A stretch of 64,000 nt of DNA from BRH-c25 sp964447145 (GCA_964447145.1 CAYURW010000001.1:13752-77751), one strand, 5' to 3'. Shown: positions 25,777-34,498, counted from the stretch's first letter. The notes: a model not told the origin generated them from the sequence alone. Numbers and translations are program-made.

Positions 25777-28700
25777 TTACTTTCTGTTGGCAGTAGTGCC
25801 GTTAAGCCCCCTCAGGCTTCCCATAGCCCCAAAGCTCTTGAAGCTGATAGTCTTGCCATCGGCAGATATGCCCATCTCAAAGGACAGGTTATTGCCGTAG
25901 CTGCCTTTGAATATGCCGTTGGTCACTGTACCCTGCAGGGTTACTTCGGTTGCTCCCTGCATTATGCTCCCGCTTACGACGGTTCCTTTTTGGGTAAGCT
26001 GCATCGTACCTATATTTGTCACCCAGGATCCTTGCCACTGAGTCATTACATCCGCGGGATTTATTACAGCGTCAACCTTTTCCTGAGTAACCGGAGTAAC
26101 AGCTTGTATAAACGGCCCTAAGAAATCTTCTACGGATTCCTGATTAGTATTGTAGTGATATGTATAGGGATTATAGGTATATTTTTTATTCAAACCCTCA
26201 TACTCAATTTCAATATAATAAGCAACAACATCCGGTTTGTCAAATTCAAACCTTCCTGATGAGGTAGGAATCTGCTCTATCCTTATACCATCAGGAGCAT
26301 TTGCATCCTTTTTGATCCTCAGATGCATCGCCTGCTGTGATTTTGTTGTTGCTGTCCATGTCGGTTCAGGTCTGGGTCTGGGAACCCAGTTATCATGGGG
26401 GCCTTTTAATTTCTCAAACATTGCTTCGAGGGCAGATTGTACGCTTATTGCAGTGATTGTTACGTTACCGTCATAGTGCCTTAACGGACTGACCGGTGCC
26501 GTTCTTACATAGTCATCCCCCTGCTTTTCAACCCAGCCCATATCTCCTGTATTCACAATAGTCCCGGTTACCTTAGTGGGTTTTACAAATTTTCTCCCCG
26601 ACACATCCTTAGATGTCAACTCGTTTAGTCTATCCTGGGCGTTGGTTATGCTATTTGGCAGGGAAATGTTTTTGTCGATGCCTTTATTAATGTTCAATCC
26701 CGTGCCCCCTGTAACCTCCGCTCCGCCATTCCCTTGCGGATCCCCGACGGGACTGAAGTCATTGAATACGTTTAAGACCAGGGCATCCAGGTTCCTCCCC
26801 CTGGTTACACCGCTGGGGAAGGGGAACCAGTAATCCTCAAAATCTATAAAGGCGTGCACATTATATACATTTTGGTCTATGGGATATGGCAGCGTAAACA
26901 CACCGTTTACAGCCTGGGCATTGACTGTAGCATTACTGTTTGGTATAAGGCCTCCGATTTTTACAGGTCCCGTATAATTACCGGATACCCAGCCGGTTAT
27001 TACGTCGTTGAAGGTATCCACATTGAAGTCCAGCCTGCTGAAAGGAACTGTAGGCCTTATATCTCCGCTCTTGCCGACAACCTTAAATTTGGTGTTATTT
27101 ACCTCAATTACAGGAGTAACATCTTCCTCAACTTCATAGGTTATCGTACCAGCGGGTGTCCATCTCTGTTTTTCTACCATTCTCGTTCTTTTCGGCACAT
27201 TTATGTAAACCCAGTCAAGAGGCAAAATGTTCTGAGCCCCTGTAAACTGAGCCTTAAACTTGCCTTCCGCATCTGTAGTGACTGTTCTTGTGAACTTTAA
27301 GCTTTTCCATTTGTCATATACCTCTATATCAACCGGTTGATTCCCATAGGGCTTCAGTTTGGAGTTCAGAGCGGCTCCATCGCTCATATACTCCGCCTCG
27401 GCCTTATTGTCCTCAGTCTTGCCTGCGGTGTTGAAGGCGACTTTGCCCTCTACCGCATTGGTATATGCATCTGCCGTCGCCATGATATAAGGAGGCACCT
27501 CCCTTACTCCGCTTCCCCCGCTTCCGGACGCCTCCTGCCCGACTTTCCATGCACCGCTGTAAAGCGGAAAGTCTATATAAAAGATAGAATACCTGCTGCC
27601 CAGGAGGTAGCCGACCAGCTCCCCGAAGGCTTTTAAATCTATGGAGCCTTCGGCCTGGAAGTCCTGACCGGTACCCCCTTCGGAATGGAATTTTGCATTT
27701 GCCTTAAAGCCCAGCCACACCTGCAGTACCCCCAGCTCCGTTCCCCAGATAATTAATCCTACCTGAGGAACACATGCCAAGGTCGTATTTATTTCGCCGT
27801 CTACAGTAAAGCTCATATCGAAGCTTTTTGGGTTAAATTTTTGGTAAGGCCCAACATAATAGGGAATGAGGCCACACCCGTAAGCTCTATAGGCAAAACC
27901 GGCCTCAGCGGTACCATTGGTTACGGTCCTTACTTCCACATGTATCTTGCCGTCTATACCGAGTACCACAAATATGCCTACGAAGGCTTTGTTGCCCTTT
28001 TCCTTTCCCGGTACCGCCCCCAGATCTACCTCGTAGCCGTATACACATTTCTCTATGGTCTTGTTGAATGTCAGATCCCCTTCAAGGGTTATATCCGCCT
28101 CAGCCTCTGCTATAAAACCAAGTTCTGCTTCCATATGGGACGTCAATTTATTCAGATCAAAATATGTATGGACACGCGGATCCGTTAGGGTCACATGACC
28201 TCCCTTAACCTTTACGGCTACACTTAAGGAAGCATTATCCTCAACTCCCCGCAGGTCTGTGCTTTGGTCCTTTTCCCACCAATCACCCTCAAATTTCCTC
28301 TTTTCAGCCTCTTTTTTATCTCCCTCGGCCTGCTCTTTTTCTGCTTTAGATGGGTATTCAAACAATACTATGCCTTTCTTAAATTCTAGTATATGCTTAT
28401 TCCCTTCCACATTGCATTTTATATAACTATTTTCATATATGGTCGTTCCGCCTGCTTTTGCCACATAATTTTTAGTCATACCGCTTTCCGGGCTCAATTC
28501 AAGCTCGGGAGCGATATATGCTATGTTGCCCGTGGTAAGGTATATATCCTGCTCCGGAATACTGTAGGATTCGAATACGTCCGTAAGCTGGGGTGTTTCC
28601 ACCACATGTTGGAAATCTCCCGCTGCATCCGTGCCCATATTATCTACGACTCTGAAGACCGTACCCATCTCTTCATCCACATAGATCTCATTCATCTTAG

Positions 28701-29175
28701 GTGTAAACGATGAAGCCGCCGTCCTCGGAACAGACAGGATCTTCGAACCGGGCGCATACTTTATGCCGTCAATGTTGTCAAGATCAAACTTATTTTGCGA
28801 TGCATTTCCTGATTGCCCTGCAGAGGGCAAAGCAGCCCCTCCGGGCAGCCTCCCCGCAGTGTCAGGCGCCATGCTTGCAAACTGTTCCAATGTCAGTGCC
28901 TTGAAGCTGTAATCTACAGCCTTCGGCAGGTGTTTTACTCCGCTTTTGAACTCATAGGTGACCCCCTGTGCCCTTGCAGGCGCCTCCACCCTTCTCAAGG
29001 GCGCGGCAGGAGGTTTTACCAACGGCGTGTTTACAGTCGGCAAACCGGAAGCCCCGGGTTTTAGGGGCAGGCTTGGCGCAGCATTAGCATGTACTGTAGA
29101 TAGTGGATTAATAAATACAGACAGCGCCATAAGAATAGCTAAAAACAAAGCAGTCCTCTTTTTACTGTTATACAT
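25777..29175 (-). CDS. Giant secreted protein, paralogue B
   Basis: 1132 aa, unknown function, same architecture as the proteins at 331 and 57017. Signal peptide 1-30, Pro-rich linker, PARAQGVTYEF block, charged EKEQAEGDKKEAEKRKFEGDWWEKDQ, core with EKCVYGYEVDLG, GNKAFVGIFVVLGIDGKIHV and CVPQVGLIIWGTELG, then PTVPFSRLDFNVDTFNDVITG and NLDALVLNVFN. It differs from A by an extra C-terminal ~85-residue beta-rich domain beginning WQGSWVTNIGTMQLTQKG and running through VTLQGTVTNGIFKGSY. This pattern resembles small lipocalin/avidin-like barrels with Gly-x-Trp/Tyr strand ends. ATG 29175 follows GGAGTGAGG. A KEKGNKAF stretch and three Cys in the core are conserved across the paralogues. Confidence 0.82.
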   Translation of the reverse strand: MYNSKKRTALFLAILMALSVFINPLSTVHANAAPSLPLKPGASGLPTVNTPLVKPPAAPLRRVEAPARAQGVTYEFKSGVKHLPKAVDYSFKALTLEQFASMAPDTAGRLPGGAALPSAGQSGNASQNKFDLDNIDGIKYAPGSKILSVPRTAASSFTPKMNEIYVDEEMGTVFRVVDNMGTDAAGDFQHVVETPQLTDVFESYSIPEQDIYLTTGNIAYIAPELELSPESGMTKNYVAKAGGTTIYENSYIKCNVEGNKHILEFKKGIVLFEYPSKAEKEQAEGDKKEAEKRKFEGDWWEKDQSTDLRGVEDNASLSVAVKVKGGHVTLTDPRVHTYFDLNKLTSHMEAELGFIAEAEADITLEGDLTFNKTIEKCVYGYEVDLGAVPGKEKGNKAFVGIFVVLGIDGKIHVEVRTVTNGTAEAGFAYRAYGCGLIPYYVGPYQKFNPKSFDMSFTVDGEINTTLACVPQVGLIIWGTELGVLQVWLGFKANAKFHSEGGTGQDFQAEGSIDLKAFGELVGYLLGSRYSIFYIDFPLYSGAWKVGQEASGSGGSGVREVPPYIMATADAYTNAVEGKVAFNTAGKTEDNKAEAEYMSDGAALNSKLKPYGNQPVDIEVYDKWKSLKFTRTVTTDAEGKFKAQFTGAQNILPLDWVYINVPKRTRMVEKQRWTPAGTITYEVEEDVTPVIEVNNTKFKVVGKSGDIRPTVPFSRLDFNVDTFNDVITGWVSGNYTGPVKIGGLIPNSNATVNAQAVNGVFTLPYPIDQNVYNVHAFIDFEDYWFPFPSGVTRGRNLDALVLNVFNDFSPVGDPQGNGGAEVTGGTGLNINKGIDKNISLPNSITNAQDRLNELTSKDVSGRKFVKPTKVTGTIVNTGDMGWVEKQGDDYVRTAPVSPLRHYDGNVTITAISVQSALEAMFEKLKGPHDNWVPRPRPEPTWTATTKSQQAMHLRIKKDANAPDGIRIEQIPTSSGRFEFDKPDVVAYYIEIEYEGLNKKYTYNPYTYHYNTNQESVEDFLGPFIQAVTPVTQEKVDAVINPADVMTQWQGSWVTNIGTMQLTQKGTVVSGSIMQGATEVTLQGTVTNGIFKGSYGNNLSFEMGISADGKTISFKSFGAMGSLRGLNGTTANRK

Positions 29176-29402
29176 GACCTCACTCCTTGTACATTCGTTA
29201 TTAAATAGTTGTCAATATAATGTCAATTTGTTAAGTATTATTATAAAGACAAGTAAAAAAATTGCTTTAACAATATTGCTATTATATAACAATATTGCTG
29301 AAATTAATAAATTTTGGGGACAGGCGGTTAATTCTGCCACAATATTACCCGGTTCAAGAGTATTATTCAACACACGAAAGGGTTATTTTTGCAAATTATG
29401 CG

Positions 29403-29433
29403 CAAAAAATAAAAGAGCCCCATAAAGGAGCCC
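29403..29433 (-). terminator. Terminator of tRNA-Ala
   Basis: Minus strand GGGCTCC, loop TTTAT, GGGGCTC: seven pairs including two G-U, followed by TTTTATTTTTT. Located 24 bp past the tRNA 3' end. Confidence 0.75.
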
Positions 29434-29456
29434 CAAAAACGGTAAATTGTCTGTAT

Positions 29457-29532
29457 TGGTGGACGATAGGGGGCTCGAACCCCCGACCTCCGCGTTGCGA
29501 ACGCGGCGCTCTCCCAGCTGAGCCAATCGCCC
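29457..29532 (-). tRNA. tRNA-Ala (anticodon CGC)
   Basis: A 76-nt cloverleaf with encoded CCA. The acceptor GGGCGAT pairs with ATCGTCC and includes the G3-U70 wobble that marks alanine tRNAs. The anticodon arm is CCGCG-TTCGCAA-CGCGG, giving CGC. The T arm is GGGGG-TTCGAGC-CCCCT. The D arm is GCTC-AGCTGGGA-GAGC. Discriminator base is A. Confidence 0.96.
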
Positions 29533-29543
29533 TTACATTTAAT

Positions 29544-29572
29544 AATATATAGCTTTCGTTATTTAAGGTCAA
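29544..29572 (-). promoter_or_regulatory. Promoter of tRNA-Ala
   Basis: Minus strand: -35 TTGACC (plus 29567-29572), 17 bp spacer, -10 TATATT (plus 29544-29549), ending 11 bp before the mature tRNA 5' end. Confidence 0.75.
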
Positions 29573-29646
29573 CAGTTATTTTTGCCACTACAAAAGCTAC
29601 CCCCTTGTCCAAGTATGCCTCTATTGTACTTGCGCACCGACTTAGT

Positions 29647-29670
29647 ATCTCACAAAGTGAGATTTTTTTC
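29647..29670 (+). terminator. Plus-oriented orphan terminator
   Basis: ATCTCAC, loop AAA, GTGAGAT, then TTTTTTTC. Both neighbouring genes (SHMT-like and tRNA) are on the minus strand, so no plus-strand gene explains it. Confidence 0.6.
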
Positions 29671-29725
29671 TTTGCATAATTGCGTGCCTCCTCTGTCGTC
29701 TATATCGTCAGAGGGGTTATCTCCA

Positions 29726-30964
29726 CTAATGATATAAGGGGAAGCGGGAAATCAATGCCCCCGCCTTGTCCCTGCAATCTGAAAGGTTGCCCTCGTCTTC
29801 CGGTGAGCATGCCACCCGGTCCATTATGTCTGCAATTTTTTTGACTTCATTTTCTTTCAGCCCCCGCTGAGTTATTGACGTAACTCCAATCCTCACTCCA
29901 CTGGTAATAAGCGGCGATGCGGGATCAAAGGGGATCTGGTTCTTATTGACAGTGATGCCTACCCTATCAAGGGCATCTTGGAATAGCTTTCCGCTTATCC
30001 CTCTAGGCCTGAGATCGACCATAACAATGTGGTTATCCGTTGTACCGCTGACAATACGGAATCCCTTGCCTGACAGTTCTTCTGCCAGTGTTTTTGCATT
30101 TTTCAGCACTTGCAGCATGATATTCCGGAATTCAGCAGATGTAGCATATTTCATCGACCATACCTTGGCCGCCATTGTAGTTAAATGCATAGAACCCAGG
30201 GAACCGGGGAAAACCCCTTTATCGATCAGCTTTGCATACTCTTCCCTGCAAAGTATAAATCCGCTTCTGGGCCCGCAAAATGTCTTGGTCGTTGACGATG
30301 TTACAAAATCGGAATAAGGCACAGGACTGGGAATTGCTCCGGCAGCCACAAGACCGCTGACATGGGCCATGTCCACCATAAAATAAGCATTGACGGATTT
30401 TGCTGTTTTGCCTATTTTTTCATAATCTATCAGCCGTGGATATGAGCTGCCTCCCGCAATAATTAACCTGGGTCTTATTTCGGCAGCTTTTTTATCCAGC
30501 TCGTCATAGTCTATCAGCTCGGTCTCGGGATTTACCCCGTAAAAATTGTAATCATACACCTTGGAAAGGAAATTCGCCGGGCTTCCGTGGGTCAAATGTC
30601 CGCCCTGATCAAGCCTCATGCTCAGGACCTTATCCCCCGGTTTTAGGATCGCTGCATAAACCCCGTAGTTGGCTGTTGAGCCGGAGTACACCTGCAAATT
30701 TGCGTGGCCGGCTCCAAATAGCCTTTTTGCCCTCTCAATCCCCAGGGCCTCAAGCCTGTCTGCTTCCCGGGAACCTGCCTGAAAACGGGCTCCAATATAT
30801 CCCTCCAGGGTTTTGTTTGTAAAAACCGATCCCGACAGCTCCATAACCTCAATGGGGGCAGTGCTCTCCGATGCAATCATTTCAATATTGTGTTCCTGAC
30901 GTCTCAATTCATCGGCAACTATCTCATAAACCTCGGGATCTGTAATGCGGGTATGTTTTAACAT
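29726..30964 (-). CDS. Divergent serine hydroxymethyltransferase-like PLP enzyme
   Basis: About 412 aa, fold type I PLP enzyme clearly related to GlyA, which interconverts serine and glycine with tetrahydrofolate. Conserved pieces: EMIASE, LEGYIGARFQAGSREADRLE, DQGGHLTHGSPANF, MVDMAHVSGLVAAGAIPSPVPYSD. Departures from true GlyA are notable. The lysine motif is SSTTKTFCGPRSG instead of TTTHKTLRGPRGG, losing the His before the PLP lysine and the following Arg. The usual PHSGAQAN is YSGSTAN. It may be a SHMT with altered specificity or a folate-independent aldolase. ATG 30964 follows GGGGAGGAT, preferred over ATG 31042. I leave the symbol empty because the canonical residues are missing. Confidence 0.8.
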   Translation of the reverse strand: MLKHTRITDPEVYEIVADELRRQEHNIEMIASESTAPIEVMELSGSVFTNKTLEGYIGARFQAGSREADRLEALGIERAKRLFGAGHANLQVYSGSTANYGVYAAILKPGDKVLSMRLDQGGHLTHGSPANFLSKVYDYNFYGVNPETELIDYDELDKKAAEIRPRLIIAGGSSYPRLIDYEKIGKTAKSVNAYFMVDMAHVSGLVAAGAIPSPVPYSDFVTSSTTKTFCGPRSGFILCREEYAKLIDKGVFPGSLGSMHLTTMAAKVWSMKYATSAEFRNIMLQVLKNAKTLAEELSGKGFRIVSGTTDNHIVMVDLRPRGISGKLFQDALDRVGITVNKNQIPFDPASPLITSGVRIGVTSITQRGLKENEVKKIADIMDRVACSPEDEGNLSDCRDKAGALISRFPLYH

Positions 30965-31069
30965 TCTTCTATCCTCCCCTTCCTGTTTCCAAGATGCGCC
31001 CTTTTGCATGCCTGCAGTTCTCCAGATATTACCCGTGCACATCCAGGGCTTTTGACATGTCCTTCATTT

Positions 31070-31100
31070 ATTATACATGAAAGCGCTTGAGAATTGACAA
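31070..31100 (-). promoter_or_regulatory. Promoter of the SHMT-like gene
   Basis: Minus strand: TTGTCA (plus 31095-31100), 19 bp spacer, perfect TATAAT (plus 31070-31075), about 105 bp upstream of the start codon. Confidence 0.55.
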
Positions 31101-31179
31101 CAACTTCAAATCTTCAGTGTTATCCCGGGCACATCTTTCATATACTAATGAAAGAAATATATTTACAATATCAAAGAAG

Positions 31180-31245
31180 CAATTCATCCCCCACCTGCAC
31201 CCTCACTTCGTGGGTAAGGCAGGCTAAAAGGTGGGGGTCTTATTG
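31180..31245 (+). other. Strong GC-rich stem-loop in the leader of the coiled-coil gene
   Basis: CCCCCACCT at about 31189 pairs with AGGTGGGGG ending near 31237 (9 bp). Inside it ACCCTCACTTCGTGGGT forms a second stem. It lies about 110 bp upstream of the 94-aa gene. It could be an attenuator, a structured RNA, or the hairpin end of a lost IS200/IS605-type element. The rest of 30965-31350 shows nothing else. Confidence 0.45.
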
Positions 31246-31350
31246 CCAAAGCTATATTAAATATAATGATAATTCTTGAACTCCGGCAGGATATTACTAA
31301 AATTTAGCGAAATTAACTATTAATGAATTCAAATTGAAGGAGGATGAAAT

Positions 31351-31635
31351 ATGAGTTTCTTAAAGAATCTATCAGAAAAAGCAGTCAACACTGCAAAAAT
31401 CGTCGGCAACAAATCTCAGGAAATGGTTGAAGTAGGCAAACTGAAACTCCGCATTTCCCAGCTCGAAACCGAAATCAAAAAAATGAAATTTGACATGGGA
31501 GACATGGTATACGATGCCTTCTCCAAAGATACCGAATTCCCTGCCGAAGAGGTGTCAAAGCTTGGGGGAGAAATATCCGCAAAGTATGCCGAAATAGAAG
31601 AAACCAAGGTAAAAATACAAGAAGTACAGGAATAG
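31351..31635 (+). CDS. Small coiled-coil protein of unknown function
   Basis: 94 aa, charged and almost entirely helical. It opens with an amphipathic stretch (SFLKNLSEKAVNTAKIVGNKSQEMVEVGKLK), then heptad-like LRISQLETEIKKMKFDMGDMVYDAFSKD and a second helix GGEISAKYAEIEETKVKIQEVQE. Small proteins of this shape, often with an added zinc ribbon, are common in Clostridia. This one ends before any Cys pair. The ribosome site AAGGAGGATGAAAT is excellent, and the gene is followed by a clear terminator, so it is monocistronic and probably well expressed. Confidence 0.8.
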   Translation: MSFLKNLSEKAVNTAKIVGNKSQEMVEVGKLKLRISQLETEIKKMKFDMGDMVYDAFSKDTEFPAEEVSKLGGEISAKYAEIEETKVKIQEVQE

Positions 31636-31671
31636 CATCATACTGTATTTGACAGCATATCATCCTATAAC

Positions 31672-31712
31672 AAACAGCAGCGTTAAAGCTTTTTCGCTGC
31701 TGTTTAATTTAT
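31672..31712 (+). terminator. Terminator of the small coiled-coil gene
   Basis: AAACAGCAGCG (31672-31682) pairs with CGCTGCTGTTT (31695-31705), an 11-bp perfect stem, followed by TAATTTATAT. Confidence 0.8.
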
Positions 31713-31718
31713 ATATGT

Positions 31719-31786
31719 AAGGCAGCTTGCCGTACTTGCCGCCCGTGGGCCTTTCCTGAAAGAAGTTCTGGCGCTGGAAGTTAAAT
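31719..31786. repeat. Dispersed ~67-bp repeat, copy 2
   Basis: Second copy of the element at 8818-8884. It starts with AAGGCAGCTTGCCG, shares TTCTGGCGC, and ends at the nagB stop codon. It contains a GGCA/TGCC mini-stem. Confidence 0.55.
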
Positions 31787-32517
31787 CAATATATTTTACA
31801 GGCTGCGTCTTCACTGACCACAATTATTACATTGCTGTGAATGTGAAGAAATGAAGCAGGGACCCTTGTGCTTATTTTGCTGTCCTTTAGAAGTCTGCCC
31901 ATTATTTCAGCCTTGCCTTCGCCGTTTGCTAGAAGGAGTATTTTTTTTGCCGTCAAAATGCCTTCAAAGCCCATTGTAACTGCTTTTTTTGGAACCATAT
32001 CATAATTATCAAAAAATCTTGAATTTGCTTCGATTGTCTTTTCTGTAAGATCTGTAAGGTGAGTCTTTGCTTCCATTTCTTCCCCCGGCTCATTAAAGCC
32101 TATATGCCCGTTATGACCGATGCCTAGGATCATAAGATCAATTCCCCCAAACTTCCTGATCTTATTGTCATACTCTTCGCATACCTTGTTTATGTCATTA
32201 CTGATCACATCCGGTATATTGATATTCTCAGGTTTGATGTTAACATGATCAAAGAAATTCCGGTGCATATAGTAATGATAACTCTGCTCGTTATCATAAG
32301 AAATGCCATAATACTCGTCAAGATTGAATGTTGTAATGCCGGAGAAATCCATACCCTCCTCCTTATGCATCCGGATCAGCTCCCTGTACATTCCCACGGG
32401 AGTGCTGCCGGTAGGCAGTCCCAGAATGGCATTTGGTTTTTTAATTATTTCCTCCTTGACTATATCCGCCGCTACCCTGCTTAATTCTTCATAATCTCTT
32501 TTTATTATCAGTTTCAA
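31786..32517 (-). CDS. nagB: Glucosamine-6-phosphate deaminase
   Basis: Converts glucosamine 6-phosphate to fructose 6-phosphate and ammonia. About 243 aa, the family's normal length. Motifs: ILGLPTGSTPVGMYREL, FNLDEYYGISYDNEQSYHYYM, and the hallmark MILGIGHNGHIGFNEPG; the C-terminus has ASFLHIHSNV. I choose the TTG start at 32517 (KLIIKRDYEEL) because AAGGAGGG lies 7 nt upstream; the open frame before it is non-homologous. No nagA is beside it. Confidence 0.93.
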   Translation of the reverse strand: MKLIIKRDYEELSRVAADIVKEEIIKKPNAILGLPTGSTPVGMYRELIRMHKEEGMDFSGITTFNLDEYYGISYDNEQSYHYYMHRNFFDHVNIKPENINIPDVISNDINKVCEEYDNKIRKFGGIDLMILGIGHNGHIGFNEPGEEMEAKTHLTDLTEKTIEANSRFFDNYDMVPKKAVTMGFEGILTAKKILLLANGEGKAEIMGRLLKDSKISTRVPASFLHIHSNVIIVVSEDAACKIY

Positions 32518-33058
32518 AGTCCACCCTCCTTGCAGATTGGCTGAGTTTTGTACCAATCTAAATGCAATTATATTGTATCATATATTTACAGTTAATGTTA
32601 TTCAACACCAAAAAAAGTTGCTGTCAAGCAAATAAATGAAAATTATACTCTAAGGCAAAAAACATCTGTAAAGAGATTTCCTCCAAAATGGACACAAAAT
32701 GAAGGTGGTTTACTCTGCAATCAAAGTAAACCACCTCAAGAAATTTGCTCTAATTCAACTGAGTCACTATTTGAATCTACCAAACGTTAATTACCTCATT
32801 CCTTTGTCAAACCGAAATTTACCGAACAAACTCTAAACCAATCTTACTAACCTCTTGAACTACATCAGAAAACTAAAAACCAAACGAATCTTAATCTACC
32901 AGGAAAGTTACATATTAGTTGAATTAGAGCCTGTAAGAAAAGGATACGGAACATGTTGGGATATTTCCTTTTCTTAATTATAGTATACCACAAAAATACT
33001 ATAATACAACATAATTTACTGAATATTTAATTTATTTTGTGCTCCAATTTTTGACATT
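32518..33058. other. Non-coding interval with hairpin, long inverted repeat and G-poor tract
   Basis: No gene is supported in 541 bp. A perfect 12-bp inverted repeat, AGGTGGTTTACT (32703-32714) with AGTAAACCACCT (32725-32736), has a 10-nt loop. A second perfect 14-bp pair, GCTCTAATTCAACT (about 32748) and AGTTGAATTAGAGC (about 32917), encloses ~155 bp almost devoid of G on the plus strand (rich in ACC, CTC and AAAC words). The whole could be a small RNA or a miniature element. Confidence 0.5.
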
Positions 33059-34441
33059 CTATTTCATCGGCTTCAGCTTTGCTGTAAAGTGTCTCAGGAC
33101 TTTTGGTTCATAATCAAATTCAAGGCCCTTCAGTCCGCTTAATTTGTCTTTCAGTGATATCAGCGAATCGGCAATATAATCCATATGGCTGTTGGTATAA
33201 ACCCTTCTCGGTATAGTTAGCCTCATCAGCTCCAGCGGAGACTCAAGCTGCTCACCGGTAACTCCATCCCTTCCGAGCAGGAATGACCCTATCTCGACCG
33301 CCCTTATTCCGGACTCAATGTATAGCGCATTGGTAAGAACCTGGGCCGGGAATTGATAATAAGGTATATGGGGCAGCATTTTTTTGGCATCTACAAATAC
33401 CGCATGGCCCCCGGTCGGATATTGGATAGGGATACCGCCTTCCATAAGCCTGCTGCCAAGATATTCTACCTGAGATATCCTGTAATGGAGGTAGGCTTCA
33501 TCCACTCCTTCCCTCAGCCCCCTTGCCAGGGCTTCCATATCTCTTCCTGAGAGGCCGCCGTATGATACAAAGCCTTCATAGGGTATCAATGTTGTCTTCA
33601 CAGCTGTCAGCAGATCTTCGTCTTCCTTTATCCCAATGAGCCCTCCCATGTTGACTATTGCATCCTTTTTTGCGCTCATTGTAAAACCTTCTGCATAAGA
33701 GAACATTTCTTTGACTATGTCTATTATGCTCTTGTCCTGATAACCCTTTTCCCTGCGTTTAATGAAATAAGCATTCTCTGCATATCTTGCTGCGTCTATG
33801 AACAGCCTGATACCATATTTTTTGGCAATACCGGAAACACTCTTTATGTTTTCCATTGACACGGGCTGTCCTCCGCAGCTGTTGCAGGTAATCGTAATGT
33901 TTATAAATGCTATATCATCTCTGTCATGGGTCTTGATAAAGTCCTCCAATTTCCCAAGGTCAAAGTTTCCTTTCCAATCATAAGGCTCTGTAGTGTTAAA
34001 TGCTTTTTCCGTCACAAAGTTCAGAGGCCTTCCTCCGTTCAGTTCAATATGTGCCATTGTGGTGTCAAAGTGCATGTTTCCAAGGACATACTGCCCCTTC
34101 TTCTTTATAAGGTTTGAAAACAGGACTTTTTCTGCACCTCTGCCCTGATGTACCGGTACAAAGTAAGGATAGTCAAATATGTCCTTTACCGATTCCTGAA
34201 GATTATAGAAGTTCCTGCTGCCTGCGTAGGATTCATCTCCAAGCATTATTCCGGCCCATTGATAGTCGCTCATTGCCCCGGTGCCGCTGTCAGTTAATAA
34301 ATCGATGTATACATATTCGGCCTTTAATGCAAAGGGATTGTAGCCCGCTTCTATCAGGGCCTTTTCACGCTCTTCCCTGCTGATCATTTTTATCGGTTCC
34401 ACCATCTTGATCCTGAATGGTTCAGCTACGGCTTTATACAT
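33059..34441 (-). CDS. tnaA: Tryptophanase (tryptophan indole-lyase)
   Basis: Cleaves L-tryptophan to indole, pyruvate and ammonia with PLP. 460 aa, normal length. Family signatures: EPFRIKMVEPI, LLTDSGTGAMSDYQWAGIMLGDE, HQGRGAEK, the PLP-lysine region YAEGFTMSAKKDAIVNMGG, SYGGLSGRDMEA and the C-terminal YEPKVLRHFTAKLK. The sister enzyme tyrosine phenol-lyase is very similar, but its substrate arginine (R-S-M-E-R-G) is replaced here by RAVEIGSFLLGRD, as in tryptophanase. Directly upstream are a sigma-54 promoter and the gene for a sigma-54 activator, so tryptophan catabolism is likely induced through that regulator. No tnaC-like leader peptide is obvious. Confidence 0.9.
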   Translation of the reverse strand: MYKAVAEPFRIKMVEPIKMISREEREKALIEAGYNPFALKAEYVYIDLLTDSGTGAMSDYQWAGIMLGDESYAGSRNFYNLQESVKDIFDYPYFVPVHQGRGAEKVLFSNLIKKKGQYVLGNMHFDTTMAHIELNGGRPLNFVTEKAFNTTEPYDWKGNFDLGKLEDFIKTHDRDDIAFINITITCNSCGGQPVSMENIKSVSGIAKKYGIRLFIDAARYAENAYFIKRREKGYQDKSIIDIVKEMFSYAEGFTMSAKKDAIVNMGGLIGIKEDEDLLTAVKTTLIPYEGFVSYGGLSGRDMEALARGLREGVDEAYLHYRISQVEYLGSRLMEGGIPIQYPTGGHAVFVDAKKMLPHIPYYQFPAQVLTNALYIESGIRAVEIGSFLLGRDGVTGEQLESPLELMRLTIPRRVYTNSHMDYIADSLISLKDKLSGLKGLEFDYEPKVLRHFTAKLKPMK

Positions 34442-34481
34442 TGAAATTCCCCCTTAATCTAAATTTGGCATAAATATTATA

Positions 34482-34498
34482 AGCAATATATATGCCAA
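34482..34498 (-). promoter_or_regulatory. Sigma-54 (-24/-12) promoter of tnaA
   Basis: Minus strand TTGGCATATATATTGCTT: GG (plus 34495-34496) and GC (plus 34483-34484) are separated by exactly 10 bp, the sigma-54 spacing. It is 41 bp upstream of the tnaA start codon and next to an enhancer-binding protein gene. Confidence 0.82.

Noticed and set aside
29295..29552. 85-codon plus-strand frame
   Set aside because: It runs across the tRNA-Ala gene on the opposite strand.
33059..34441. Tyrosine phenol-lyase identity
   Set aside because: The substrate-specific Arg context (SMERG) is replaced by VEIGS, as in tryptophanase.
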